The translations under genes were made by a program, and so were the position numbers. Source: Magnaporthiopsis rhizophila (Eukaryota > Ascomycota > Sordariomycetes > Magnaporthales > Magnaporthaceae). From it: a stretch of 64,000 nt of DNA. The notes beneath the pieces were generated by a model. That model worked only from the letters and a program-made list of their open reading frames with translations. It was not told the DNA's origin and did no database searches. How positions within the stretch are numbered: position 1 is the stretch's first letter; each line of letters opens with the position of its first letter. The stretch is taken from the NCBI GenBank assembly GCA_003049465.1, contig PYSS01000058.1, positions 173,867 through 237,866 on the forward strand, given 5' to 3'. This document shows, one piece after another, positions 45,753 to 56,815 of this stretch.

Positions 45753-46594
45753 ATGCCAAACTACTGGTGCCTAATGAGAAATTTGGGCCTCTTGATGACT
45801 TGAACTGAATTGGGCGTTGTTGGGTCCGACTCACACCAGATTGTGTTAATTGTGATAGATAAAAGCAACCCGAGACCTGACTGAGTTCTGCTATGAGAAA
45901 CTCCATACCAAACTCGAAAACTATCCCGGCTATGTGGTCGACGGGAAAAATTCACAGGTTTATTTGTTACCTACCTATTTCTAGTTGTTCGGAGGCTCTC
46001 CAACTGTCATCCTTTGGGTCTGGAGGGGATGCGGCTTGCACACCACAAAGTTCCAGCGGATGATGCTTGCCCCATTTACAACTGCAGCTCCAAACGCGCG
46101 CCGCGCCAGTCTTCGGATGCGTGATGGAGATGTGGTCGATGGTTTCCCATTATTACCACCGTTTCATCTCGTCCTCAGCGTTCAAAATACTTGTACGTAC
46201 TGGTGGCCCCTTGGCCGTAGCCGCCTCATGGTTCATGTTCGCGTCCGATTCGCCCACCATGAGACGCCGGCATCCTTGGGGTCTCGGCCAATGATCCTCG
46301 ACCAATCGCCGGGTGGATGGCGTGCTGCAGGATGCTGTAGCTGTTGTGCCACCAGCCGGCTGATAGTGGTGCGCATCAGGGAAATGAGCGCGATTGCCTG
46401 CTCAGCCTGACCTAATTTCCCCCGCACTGCTAGGTTTACTTGCTCCTACCCCGATTTTCGTCGTCTCGCCTCTTTTCTTCTCATGCCTGGCTCCATGGAT
46501 TCCCATCCATGAGACGATTTTGGAATAGCCAAGGAGCCTGTTTCTAGTAGGGCATTCGAGTGTAGCATGCCATCAACCAGACGGCGCATACACC
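45753..46594. other. Intergenic before the NLR gene, with a short relic
   Basis: 842 bp. The segment 45983-46032 resembles 53211-53260 beyond the NLR gene, both reading LFG...W(V/I)W(R/K)G in one frame, so it is probably a fragment of a repeated or decayed gene. The remainder shows no gene. Confidence 0.45.
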
Positions 46595-49500
46595 ATGTCG
46601 CCGACCCCCGAACCTTCGGGCGTAGCAGACGGCTCCGGTCCACCCACTGGAGATGACAACATGCAGCTGACACTGCGATGGCGCACCTCGTCCTCCGCTG
46701 GTCTCGCTGCCGCAATCGCCCGCTCCAGCGCCGCGCACCACGCCGCTGTGGCAGGTCACGCCAAGCCCGGCATATCCAACGAAGCCATCGCCAAATGGAG
46801 AGCGGAGGTCGAATCCCTCGAAGAGGGGCAGCGCCAGGCGTTCCTGGCGGGCATGCCGGGTGGCAGCCTTGGCGACTACGCGTCAGCAGTCCAGAAGGTC
46901 GTGGCTGACAAGCTTGAAGGCAGCAAGACAGTCAAGGTCGCGACCTGGCTTGAGCCCCTGGTCGCCGTCGTCGAGATGGTCAAGCCCTTTGAGGACGCCC
47001 TCAAGGAAGTATACCCACCCGCCGGCATGATCCTGGGCGGCGTCGTCTGGGTCCTCAAGTTCAGCAGCAGCTTTTCCAAGTATCAAGAGGCCCTTTTGGG
47101 CGCTCTCCGCAGGATGGCCGACGCAATCCGCGTAATCGACGGATACAAATCCGTGTTTCCCAGTACCCCAGACATGCAGCTCGCCCTCATGGAGGTCTAC
47201 GGGGATATCCTGAAATTTTGCAGCCAAGCCTCTCGCCCATTCCTAACAAAAAGCGGGAAGACCAAGCCCATGGCACATATTCTCATCAGCTCGCAATTGA
47301 AGTCCTTTGAGACCGAGTTCGAACCGATCCAAAAGAGCCTCACCCAGCACCTCGAAGGTTTTGATCGAGTTGTCAGGCTGATACTCGGCCAAATGTCCAC
47401 GCAGATCTGGCAAGAACAGATGGCTAGCCGCGAGGACCAGCACCGAACGTTTGAAGCAGTCAAATCGTCTGAGCAGACTCGCCAGCAACAGGAAGCCAAG
47501 CGGTTAGCCGCGGAGGAACGTCAAAATCAAGGTATGCTTATATATCTATCCCTCCTCATTAGAGATCCCAGAAGTCCTCAGCCGCCCTAACCCACCCGTA
47601 AATGTCCCAGAATCTCGCCGGGTGCAACTTCTCTCGTGGATTTCCGAAGTCTCATTCCAGGACATCCAAGACCACAAGCTGGATGCCATTCTTCATGGGA
47701 CGGGCCAATGGCTTCTCAACCATCCTTCTTTCATTGAGTGGAAGTCGCGTGGTACCGAAGGCGGAGGCGTTCTGTCCATACTGGGAAAGCATGGTAGCGG
47801 GAAGTCACACCTGGCTGCCCTTGTGATCCAGAATTTGGAAGAGCATCGAGACACCCGAAACTCACTTCCAAACTCCACAAGAGCCGCCTTGGCTTATGTG
47901 TACTGCTCGGCCCAATGGAAGCTCAGCGCTGCCGACGGGGCAAAGGGCCGCCATGGAGATGGGTCAGCTGTGAACCTACTCCTTCGTTCTATACTTCGGC
48001 TGCTTTACCAGCAGCTCCCACTGGACGAGGACGTGGCCTCGATACGTAACTCTTGTTTCCAGCGCAAGGATCAGCAACCAAGACGCGAAGAGGTTCGAAA
48101 TGCCATTTCGGAGCTTGCCAGGGAACTTGGTGACGTTTTCATCGTTGTGGATGGACTCGACGAGTGCAGCTCGTTCGATGACAGCGAGTTCGAGATGCTT
48201 TGCCAATTCATTGCTTCTCTTGGGGGCAAGGGCCGGTGCAACATCGTCGTGCTCAATCGGCCGGGCTATGCAGTCATCGAAAGTACCCTCGGCTGTTTTC
48301 CGCAAATCAGGGTCGACGAGGGTGCAAACAGCGGCGATGTTGCCAGCTTTATCGCCTCCAAGACATCGGCCGTCAGGATCAAGTCCCAATCATCGCTCCA
48401 CGCGATACAAGGCACGCTGCAAGAAAAGGCGGACGGCATGTTTCTCTGGGTCTCACTCGTCGTCGACTCCATTAAGAAAGAAGTGACGGACAACAAAAAG
48501 ATGAAGGCACTTACGAAAATGCCAAAAGATCTGTCTGGCGCATACCAGGTTTCATTAGAACGCATCATCTCCCAGAGCGAATCTTCCTGCTCACTCGGAC
48601 TCATGGCGCTTCTATGGGTGGCAAACTCCATCTCGAGGCTATCTAGAAGGGAACTTCACGAAGCTCTGGTTGTCGAGGAGGGGATAGAGGAGATAACCGA
48701 GAGTGACCGGCTGGATGAAGACTGCTCAATCGTTGAGCAGTGCGCCGACCTTCTCATCCTCAGGGATGACTCCTACGAACTCGTCCACAGTTCACTCGGG
48801 GACTACCTTCGATCGCTGGTGCAGGCGAAAGAAGTCAAATCCCTCAGAGCGTTTGTGGAACTGCAAGCTAGAGCTCACTCTATCATGGCCGAAACATGCC
48901 TGACATATCTACCATTCGAAGTCTTCAACGACGCCAGCCTTACGCTGAAGAATCTATTTCACCTTCTGAACGAGTACCCACTGTTGAGATACGCCTCCTT
49001 CTGGTGGGGAGAGCACTTGGCAAGGGCTGCCCCTGAGGATACAGACTTGCTGCAGCTTGCTCTTGCCTTCATCCGACGCCCATCTGCACGTGAGCTTTCT
49101 ATGCACTACTCGTGCCGCTGGGAACGTGACCAACGTGGATTTTGTCATCTGCGAAGCAAGGGCAGCATGAAGGCTTGCGGCCACTGTGGAAAATCAAGTC
49201 CTCTGCATCTGGCTTCCCGAGTTGGGGTTATGCCACTCTTGGAATTGCTTCACGACGAGGAGGCGCCCACTGAGCAGCCGGACGGAGAGGGCGAATATCC
49301 AGCCGACTACGCCATGCTTTACCGAAATGAAGCTGCAATGAACTGGATCCTGGAAAAACACGAACGAAATCTCGCGAATGGCAGCTGCCGAGCGATTAAA
49401 TCCAGATTTGCCTTGACCATCCATAGCATCATCAACGGGTGGCTAGACATGCTCCGGCGGCTTCTAAAATTAGGCCACGACAAGCATGAAACCAACGTCG

Positions 49501-52500
49501 AGGGCACCTCACCGATGCTATATGCAGTTAGGTATGGCAGTCAGAACGCTCTTGATATTCTTCTGGCAGCCGGCGCGGATGTGAACAGGGCCAATAATAG
49601 GGGACATACGCCACTCATCGTTGCGGCGCTACTGTGCGATACCATTCCATCCTCGGTCATTACCACTCTCCTCTGCCACGACGCCGATGTGGATGCGTCG
49701 ACCCTGGACGGGGATACAGCACTCCTGTTGCTCAGCGGGAACCCGACAGATAGCGGCGTCGAAGCTGCCAAGGAATTGATACGGCGGGGTGCCAACGTCA
49801 ACTGGATAAATGACGTTGGCATAGACGCTCTTTGCAGATGCTGTCATTGCGATGGCGCCGCTGTAAAGATGCTCCATGTGCTCTGTCAGAATGGCGCCAA
49901 GGTGAATCGCGCGGTGGACGACAACCGCCCTACTGCACCCTTGGGGTTTGCGATTGGGTTGGGGGGGAAGGACATGGTTGAAGCGCTGCTGTCGAATGGA
50001 GCCGACGTAACTGCCGCAATTGATATGCGGATGGGAACGGCACTCCACTTTGCGATTGAGGAGGGGGCGCACCAGATAATACCGACTCTTCTCGAGGCTG
50101 GCAAAGGCACCGACTGGATGGAATACAAGGACAAGTTCGGGAGCACGCCTCTGCACTGCGCAGCCGAAGAAGGAGACTACGCAACCGTGCAGCTTCTTCT
50201 TGGTCTCAACTCTCAATCCGAAGCCCCACCAGATACCTATAATCGGTGGCCAATTCATGCGGCTGCGGAGGGTGGGAGTGTTCACTGCCTGGAGGCTCTC
50301 TGCACCCAGGGCAACATAGAACAACCCGGAGGCGATGGCTTAAGAGGAACGCCCCTTTTCTGTGCAGCAGATTGGGGAGCGTTGGATAATGTTTGTTTTC
50401 TGCTGGACCGTGGTGCTGCTGTTGATGGGGCGGATCTTGAGTGGACACCACTCATGGCCGCTTCTGCAAGAGGATATACTGAAACTGCTCGGACCCTCAT
50501 CAAGCATCGCGAGAACATCGAAGCCAGTTGCGGCGCAAGTCTACATGTCCCACTTACCCTCGCAGCGAAGACGGGCAACGAATCGCTTTGCCATGCTCTA
50601 CTCGAAGCCGGGGTTGATCCGTTCCTTGAGAATCCCGAGGACGGCAAATGCGCGTTTCATTGGGGTGTCGCCGCACTGCAACAAAGATCGATTGACGTAT
50701 TCTTTGCTTGGGCCGTTCATTCTGCTGAGCTGAGCCGGAGGACTACAGTGGCGGAGGCCTTGCGGCTTCTGCACGCTCCCATTTCTGTGGGCGACAGTGG
50801 CACATGGACTCGCCTGGTGGATTTATACGCGTCAACAGGCATCATCAACCGCAAAGTCAAGCGGAGACATCTCCGGTCTGCTTTCGACCAGGCTGTGCGC
50901 CTCGGACAACCCAAGATGCTGATGCCGATACTCGAAGCGATGAAGAAGCTCAGCCCCCAAAAGTTGGGATTCGTTCTCAACGGGACTGGTGTGCCCAATT
51001 ACCGCACATCCCCGCTGGCATTTGCTCTCGGTCGTTTCGACCTTTCGACCGTTAAGGCCCTTGTTCGCGCAGGCGCCTCCGTCGACACTCAACTTCCCTT
51101 CGGCCAGACTGCCATCCACCGCGCTGCCATGCAGGGATTCGCAGACGCGGTGCGCATCCTGCTCGACTCTGGCGCAGATCCCACCCGTACGGACGAGTTT
51201 GGAATCTGCGCTGTTGATTACGGAAGGCCATTTCCGACGGTCATGGCGGTTTTCAAATCACACGGACATCCTGCCAATCAACGGCCGACGTCTCAATATC
51301 CCACACCGTCCATGATATTTTCCTCACTGCGCAGACTGCGTGGCGAGAATAGCACAAGCATCCCTTCCGGTTTCCCAAATGATACATCTATTTCGAATAC
51401 GTTGTGCCTGTTGCCTGTGGACATCATTGGTCCATATCTGCCAGCTTTGGGGCCGCTTCGGTGTGACGTCACAGATCACGACTTTGATGCCGGCCACCAG
51501 ACCCGTTACTGCTGTCCCATGTGTCCCACAGTTAATGTCTGTCAGGATTGCTACCACGAGGACAACGGGACATGCCCGCGGATTGTGTGTCCAGAGCGCC
51601 TGGGCTCTCGTCATGACGACCTTGAAGTCAACTCAGCTCTCGCATCGCGCGCGGCGCTGGCGTTACCGCGGGCGCCAGGATTTCGTTCAGGGGGCGGCCG
51701 GTTCCTCCACCGCGTGGTGAAAGCGACATGGCTGGACACCTGGTCCAAGCAGAAGCTCGAAGAGTATGAGAAGCTCTGCAAGGACCTCAATTGGGAGCCC
51801 GGAGCCGCCAGGGGAAAGCCCCATGGCACGAGATTCTTGAAGCTTCTGGTTAGGGCCGCGAAAAATGGCTACAGCAGCGAGAACCCCCTTGTGGAAGCCC
51901 GATTTGACTCTTGGATCGATGTTTCTGGCGACATTCGCGCCATGCTGGCCGATGTTGGCGGAAATTTCTCGATAAAGGGGAGTCGAGAAACGACGAGGGA
52001 CGTCTCCATCTGCATCTGCGCCAACGACCGTGGCCACTCGTTGATTCCGGTCGAGCCGGTTCCGCCGTTCGGCGACGACAGGGAAAAGTATGTCGACAAG
52101 CGTGGAATACCGACAGAAGCTCTACTCCACATCTGGGAAACCAAACTCGGCCCCGAGCGCATGAGCCTACCTCGAGGAGGCGGGGGCCCACTTGGGAGAG
52201 TCGGCATCATCCCCGACGGCGCGCGTGTTGGCGGCCGGGGGAGCCTGCGCGACCTGGACGCACTGCGCAAAATCCGCGGGAAGCTCCTGAGGGCCTGGAG
52301 AAAAGAAACGCACCAGCGGATGCCTGTAGTAGTAGCGGACGAAGAGGCGCCGCAGGAGGAGGAGGAGGCTGACGCGCTCGTGGTCTACGAGGCCGCGTGG
52401 TACATCGCCCAGGTCGTCTTTGACAGTCCGGACCTCGAACACTACTCGAGATTGGAGGAATTTGCGCGGGATGATGACGACGACGACGATGACGAAGAAG

Positions 52501-52553
52501 ACGACGGCGAAAACGATGATGATGATGATGATGATGATGGAGGTAGTGTGTAG
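46595..52553 (+). CDS. NLR-like STAND protein: Goodbye-like, NACHT, ankyrin, incomplete ZZ
   Basis: Exons 46595-47531 and 47611-52553 give 1959 residues. The N-terminal ~300 residues (EAIAKWRAEVESLEEGQ, YPPAGMILGGVVWVLKF, SKYQEALLGALRRMADAI) are helical and resemble the fungal Goodbye/STAND N-terminal domain. NACHT: Walker A GKHGSGKS at 371-378 and Walker B FIVVDGLDEC around 489-498. About 843-1510 is an ankyrin-repeat region (units such as GTSPMLYAVRYGSQNALDIL, and GQTAIHRAAMQGFADAVRIL). A Cys-rich finger at 1597-1639 resembles ZZ. About 1665-1910 is an unassigned region (WSKQKLEEYEKLC), followed by a poly-Asp/Glu tail. Such proteins act as non-self or damage sensors, triggering fungal incompatibility or cell death; function here is inferred from architecture. 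No neighbouring effector gene was found. Confidence 0.88.
52471..52547 (+). repeat. GAT/GAC microsatellite encoding poly-Asp at NLR C-terminus
   Basis: Two runs of Asp codons (about 8 and 9 residues) with a Glu/Asp/Gly/Asn spacer form the last residues before GGSV and the stop. The second run is pure GAT repeats, likely to vary in length. Confidence 0.85.
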
Positions 52554-54970
52554 GTAGCTTGTATAGCGGCTGGATATTACGCACATCTTTTTGCAATGGA
52601 ATGGGAAACGACGTCTTTTGAGCAAAACAGCATGCGTGTCCGCCATGTCTGGTACGTCGGAATTGCCCCGGCTCGAGGCGGCCATCGGTGGTGAACAGCT
52701 GCCGTTGCGGAGGTGATTTCTCTACTTGTCTGTCCTTTTTTGCAGTTGCTCGCGGAGGTCTTGCGTTTGAGACAAATACCCGTCGACCTACCTAGGCTAT
52801 TCCTAACGACAAGAGTAGACCTGATGCCTTGGCAATGGCTTCCGACCTCAGCAGTGCGTCCCTATACGCTCGCTCAAGCATTATAAATATTTTTCTCTTC
52901 TTCCGGCCCAGGCCTGGGTTGTACGGTCAAGCTCTCCAACTCGGACAACGCGTTTTTAATGTTCTTGTGGTCCCATAGTTCCATTCTGACGACGTCGTGA
53001 GAGGTGGCTCGAGGACAGCAGTCACCGGCCAGCGTCAGAAAGGCTTCCTGATTTTAAAAAAGGGGCTTATGCGGCACTCAGATTCAGGGCCAGCCTGCTT
53101 TAAACCTTTAATATCTCGAGCTTTGTTAACCCCTGTGATTGGTATCTTAAACCCAACCTACGGGTTTTCTAGGCCCACGATAAAAATTCGCAAGTGTTCA
53201 AATCCCTAATAGTTGTTCGGAAGCTTTCAAGCCGTCGTCCGTTGGATTTGGAAAGGGTATCATTGCAGTGCCTGTTTCTTTTATCCATTACAGGAGGCTT
53301 TAAATTCTTGGATCAAACGAATGAAAATCTACTTCTCACTTTACGGTAATGCGATAAAAAGTCTGTAGGGGGATTTAAAGCATGCAACTATAAGGTCGTC
53401 GCTAGTGCCGCTGTCTGGCGGTGCCGACGCCGAGATTTACGCCGCGATCCAATCAGCTAGTTTGAAAAAGGTGGCGTAAATCGCGGTGTGGGAGGGACAT
53501 TCAGTTAAACACATTGGAGGAATAGCCGGCCCGGCCGCCGCCGTCCCCCACCACACACGGGACTCCTCTTTGGTCGACCGCACCCAACGATACGCACGCG
53601 CAAGATTTGCTTTAACGGCACGCGCCTCTGTTTGTTGCCACGGCGGTTCTATACATATGTATAAGTGGTGGCATGGCACGCGCGAGGTCTTCGCGTGGCT
53701 CTGTTTGCCAGCGTGACGGCAACGGCCTCCGGGACCTGCACCACGTTGGCAAACCGCGCAGCCTGTCGTTCGATACGCGGCACACAAGGAGCACATGGGT
53801 TGGAACTAGGCCTTCCAGCCCCCGACTTTTTTTTTTTTCTTTGGCCGGGGCCATTGGGGCCAGTGCGGTCCCCCCGGTCTTACTCTCTTTCTAGCATTTT
53901 GCCGGCCAACCGCATAATACCACCTATGGTGGTAGGAGTAGGTTACTCCTGTTCAGACGGCTCGGAGTTCTCCAAAAGTGATGTACAGTGATCGTCTTGA
54001 TCTGGGAAAAGGCCCTATATTGCACATCTAACTTGTGTTGAGCATAAGGAAGAAGAACCTCTGGCCCCGAGGGGGTGCCAGAGGTAGGGTTTATATACAG
54101 GGTTTATAGGCATGCCTTGGGGCCTGGCCCTGGGGCCAAGCCACAAGGCCAATCCCTAGCCCCTGGGGCTGATCCTTAGCCCCTGACGCTGATCCCTGGC
54201 CTTTGGCCCTGCAGGTCCTTCCTTTGGCCCAAAACAACCTAGCATTTTATACGCGCTACTGCCGATTGCCCGCTCACTAACGAGGAGCGCTGGAATACGG
54301 CCCGCCTCCGTGTGCTTGTCACAGAGCAAACCCTGGCCTTGGCCGCTAGTGTACATATACAGCCTTCCGCCCCCAGATAGACGCGAGTCCTTTCTCCTCC
54401 ATCCCGCAACAACCAGTTCTTTTCCAGGCACCTAGGTGTTACACTGTGACACGCCCCTAAGCATCGCACCCGAGGCGCCCCCGACGCGAGCCCCGCGCGG
54501 TGCAGTGCGTTTGAGGCTTCCACCCGGCAAGACACGTAGTGCTTTGCAGTATAGAATGGTTCGTCGTGGTGCAAAGAGCTAGATTGTGTCCGGATTGTCC
54601 TTCTAGGGAACAGGCCCAAGGACGGCTGCACAGGCTTGTCCCTTGGCCAAAGAAATGCAGCGGCACTAACGCACGGGGCCCACCGTTGTGGCCATGCCCA
54701 TGTCTCTTGGGCCGTCCATGTGTGCGGGATCGCGACACCCGATTTTGCCTGCACCACGCATACGGCCCAAGGCCGCCCAACCCATCAAATCTTCCCAAAC
54801 ATCGAATTCACATTAGAATCGACGCACGCCCTTCTCGCTAGTCGATAGGGCGCAGTCGCAACACCACGATTCGTGTGTACAAACCACCCTCCCTCCCCTC
54901 AGCCGTCGTCGGGCTCAAGCAGTCACACCAGGCGCCTCAGGCCCCGGAGCAAGCCTGCCCCAAGGAAACC
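52554..54970. other. Gene-poor accessory stretch with repeat-like element
   Basis: AT-richer DNA (notably 53060-53220) with no intact gene. It contains the relic at 53211-53260, the LTR-like element 53982-54451 and a T-run at 53827-53839. Open frames on both strands at 53430-54850 are short and without motifs. Confidence 0.5.
53982..54451. mobile_element. Candidate solo LTR or small TG...CA element
   Basis: A ~470-bp segment begins TGTACAGTG and ends CACTGTGACA; its ends are imperfect inverted repeats (TGTACAGTG against TGTCACAGTG). Inside is a TATA-like TTTATATA (54090-54097) and a block of imperfect ~20-bp repeats of a CCCTAGCCCCTGGGGCTGATC type (about 54155-54215). There is no coding capacity. 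No clear target-site duplication was found, so solo LTR, MITE or a degraded end are all possible. Confidence 0.4.
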
Positions 54971-55476
54971 ATGGTCTACAAGATGGTCTTCCGCGTCGAC
55001 GGCGGCTGCCGAGGCAACGGCCAGGACTGGGCCACCGGCGCCGCAGCCTGCATCAAAGAGAACCAGTGGGGCAAATACAGGTACAAGACGAAGCACCTGC
55101 CCAGGCATCCGACCCCAACGAGCCAGCGGGCCGAAATCACGGCAATCATTCTGGCGCAGCGATGGGCGCTGGAGGTGTACAATGGCCTGTCGAACGACCC
55201 CAGGCTAGACGTCACCATCTACTCAGACTCCAAGTACGCCGTCAACATCATGAACACCTGGGTCGACAAATGGCGAGCCAACGGCTGGGTCAACTGCCGG
55301 GGTTTCGAGGTATGCAACCGCGACCTGATTGAAAAGCCGATCATGTCGACCGCAGATTGAGGGCTGAGGGCGACGTCAGCTATGTTTGGGTGTCGAGGGA
55401 CGAAAACGAGCTAGCGGACCAGCACTGCGATGAAGCTCTCGATGAGCAGGAGGCGCCGGGTTCGGATGATGACTAG
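54971..55476 (+). pseudogene. RNase H1-like gene with frameshift
   Basis: From the ATG at 54971 the frame encodes an RNase H domain: MVYKMVFRVDGGCRGNG (first catalytic Asp), SQRAEITAIILAQRW (Glu), VTIYSDSKYAVNIMNTW (Asp), RANGWVNCRG. It ends at TGA 55358-55360, but from about 55337 a second frame carries the expected end (DRRLRAEGDVSYVWVSRDEN, then ELADQHCDEA with the final catalytic Asp) to a TAG at 55474-55476. The break is in GAAAAGCC at 55331-55338, equal to loss of one base, with no plausible intron. The first frame alone would lack the last catalytic Asp. An upstream exon may also be missing. Cellular RNase H1 type and retroelement origin are both possible. Confidence 0.65.
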
Positions 55477-56815
55477 TAGTGCCAATGCATGTCATCGGCC
55501 TATAAGTTAAGCGCCAGTGTTTTCTTCGTGGGAGTGTGACGTGGTGAAATGGGAAGTGTATGAGAGGAATTGATGCCTAATTGCAGTCCAGTTGACTCTT
55601 TTGCCTGCGGGGAGTAGGCGTCCTTATATACACGAAACGGCGATCCCCTTGTCCTTTCGTTGTGCCGATATAATGCATGGCACTGTGAGGGTGCTCGGCA
55701 CCTCCTTTTTCGGTATGACAGATGCCGGTAGGTACACCGTCCCTGGAAATCCGGCAGCGTCTGGGGCAGGAGCAGATCAGGAAACGCAGTGTTTCTATCT
55801 GGAGGGCCTTCTTCCCCTCCTCTGGCTTCGTGTTAAAGAACATTCTTCGCGGCACACGGCGGCCAGAACTCGGCTATAATGGTTTTCGAGGAGACCTCGC
55901 CGGCAAACCCCTAAAGCCTGTTTGGATGCCGGATGTTTGGATTCCGGAGCCGGCCGCCAGGCCGTTACTACAGAAACCCTCGAGCACATGATCGATGTCA
56001 AGCCTCTCCCCTCGACCACCACGACTCTGCAATGGTCTTGGCCCGGTCACTCCGCTCCAGCTGCGCGCCGACGGCGTTCCGGAGATGAAGCTTGAGAAGT
56101 ATGCGTGACAGGGCGTTGTCGTCCCAGGCAAACCACACCTGCCTCGCACTTGGAACGTACTTCTTGCCTTGCACCAAACCGATCGGAGAAGGAGCAATCC
56201 GAGTCCGTAACATCATGGTCGACACCCATCCTGACTCCTGCCAGTGCTCAATGCCGTTCTGCCTTGCACTAAATCCAGTGGAAAAGCAGCAATCTGAGTC
56301 CGCGACATCATGATAGACGGCCATCCCGACTTTCACCTGCCTGAACTTGCCAGTACTCAAGGTCGTTCTAGGCATCAGCTACGGCAGCATCTTCCACAAC
56401 AGTGCCTTGGCACTTAACTATCGACTAGGTCAAGTGTCGCAAATCATCAGGACCACGCCACGCACCAGCCGGTCAACTCGCCGGGCACGCGAATCAGCCC
56501 ATCCACAAGATGGAACGATGGCGTCCACTGTGGATTACTGCTCTATAGCCAACGACCCCCAACGCTGCTCCCGCCGTGAGGGGCAGCACCCGCAGTGGAA
56601 GAGTGCAGCATGGCAACCAATTTCCGCTGCTGCTTGGCCTGCATTTACCCACCGAAAACCGCCCCATGTTTTGCGGCCTCTCTTTGCCCAAGCGAGGGTC
56701 ACATGTCTATTCCGTGGAAGAAAGAATGAGTGGATTCTCCGCGCGCAGGTTTTCGCAAACGCCCCTCGACTACGGCCCATCACCTTCACCACTTCATTCT
56801 ATCAAATTGATCAAC
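55477..56815. other. Intergenic with decayed frame and duplication
   Basis: Minus-strand open pieces at 55998-56375 (QVWFAWDDNALSRILLKLHL; VYHDVADSDCCFS and DHDVTDSDCSFS in different frames) look like remnants of one protein whose segment was duplicated by the 95-bp repeat. No intact gene was seen. The right 300 bp is the promoter of the DUF7136 gene. Confidence 0.45.
56167..56371. repeat. 95-bp imperfect tandem duplication
   Basis: Copy one starts at 56167 (CCTTGCACCAAA) and copy two at 56262 (CCTTGCACTAAA); both contain GCAATCYGAGTCCG and ACATCATG. The period is not a multiple of three, so duplicated protein-like sequence falls in different frames. Copy two also carries a small insertion (CTTTCACCTGCCTGAA region). 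Confidence 0.7.

Noticed and set aside
53160..53215. Possible tRNA T-arm (GTTCAAATCCC)
   Set aside because: No matching acceptor, D or anticodon arms around it; no tRNA cloverleaf could be drawn.
54130..54215. CRISPR-like or satellite array
   Set aside because: Units are short, degenerate and lack uniform spacers; better seen as internal repeats of the LTR-like element.
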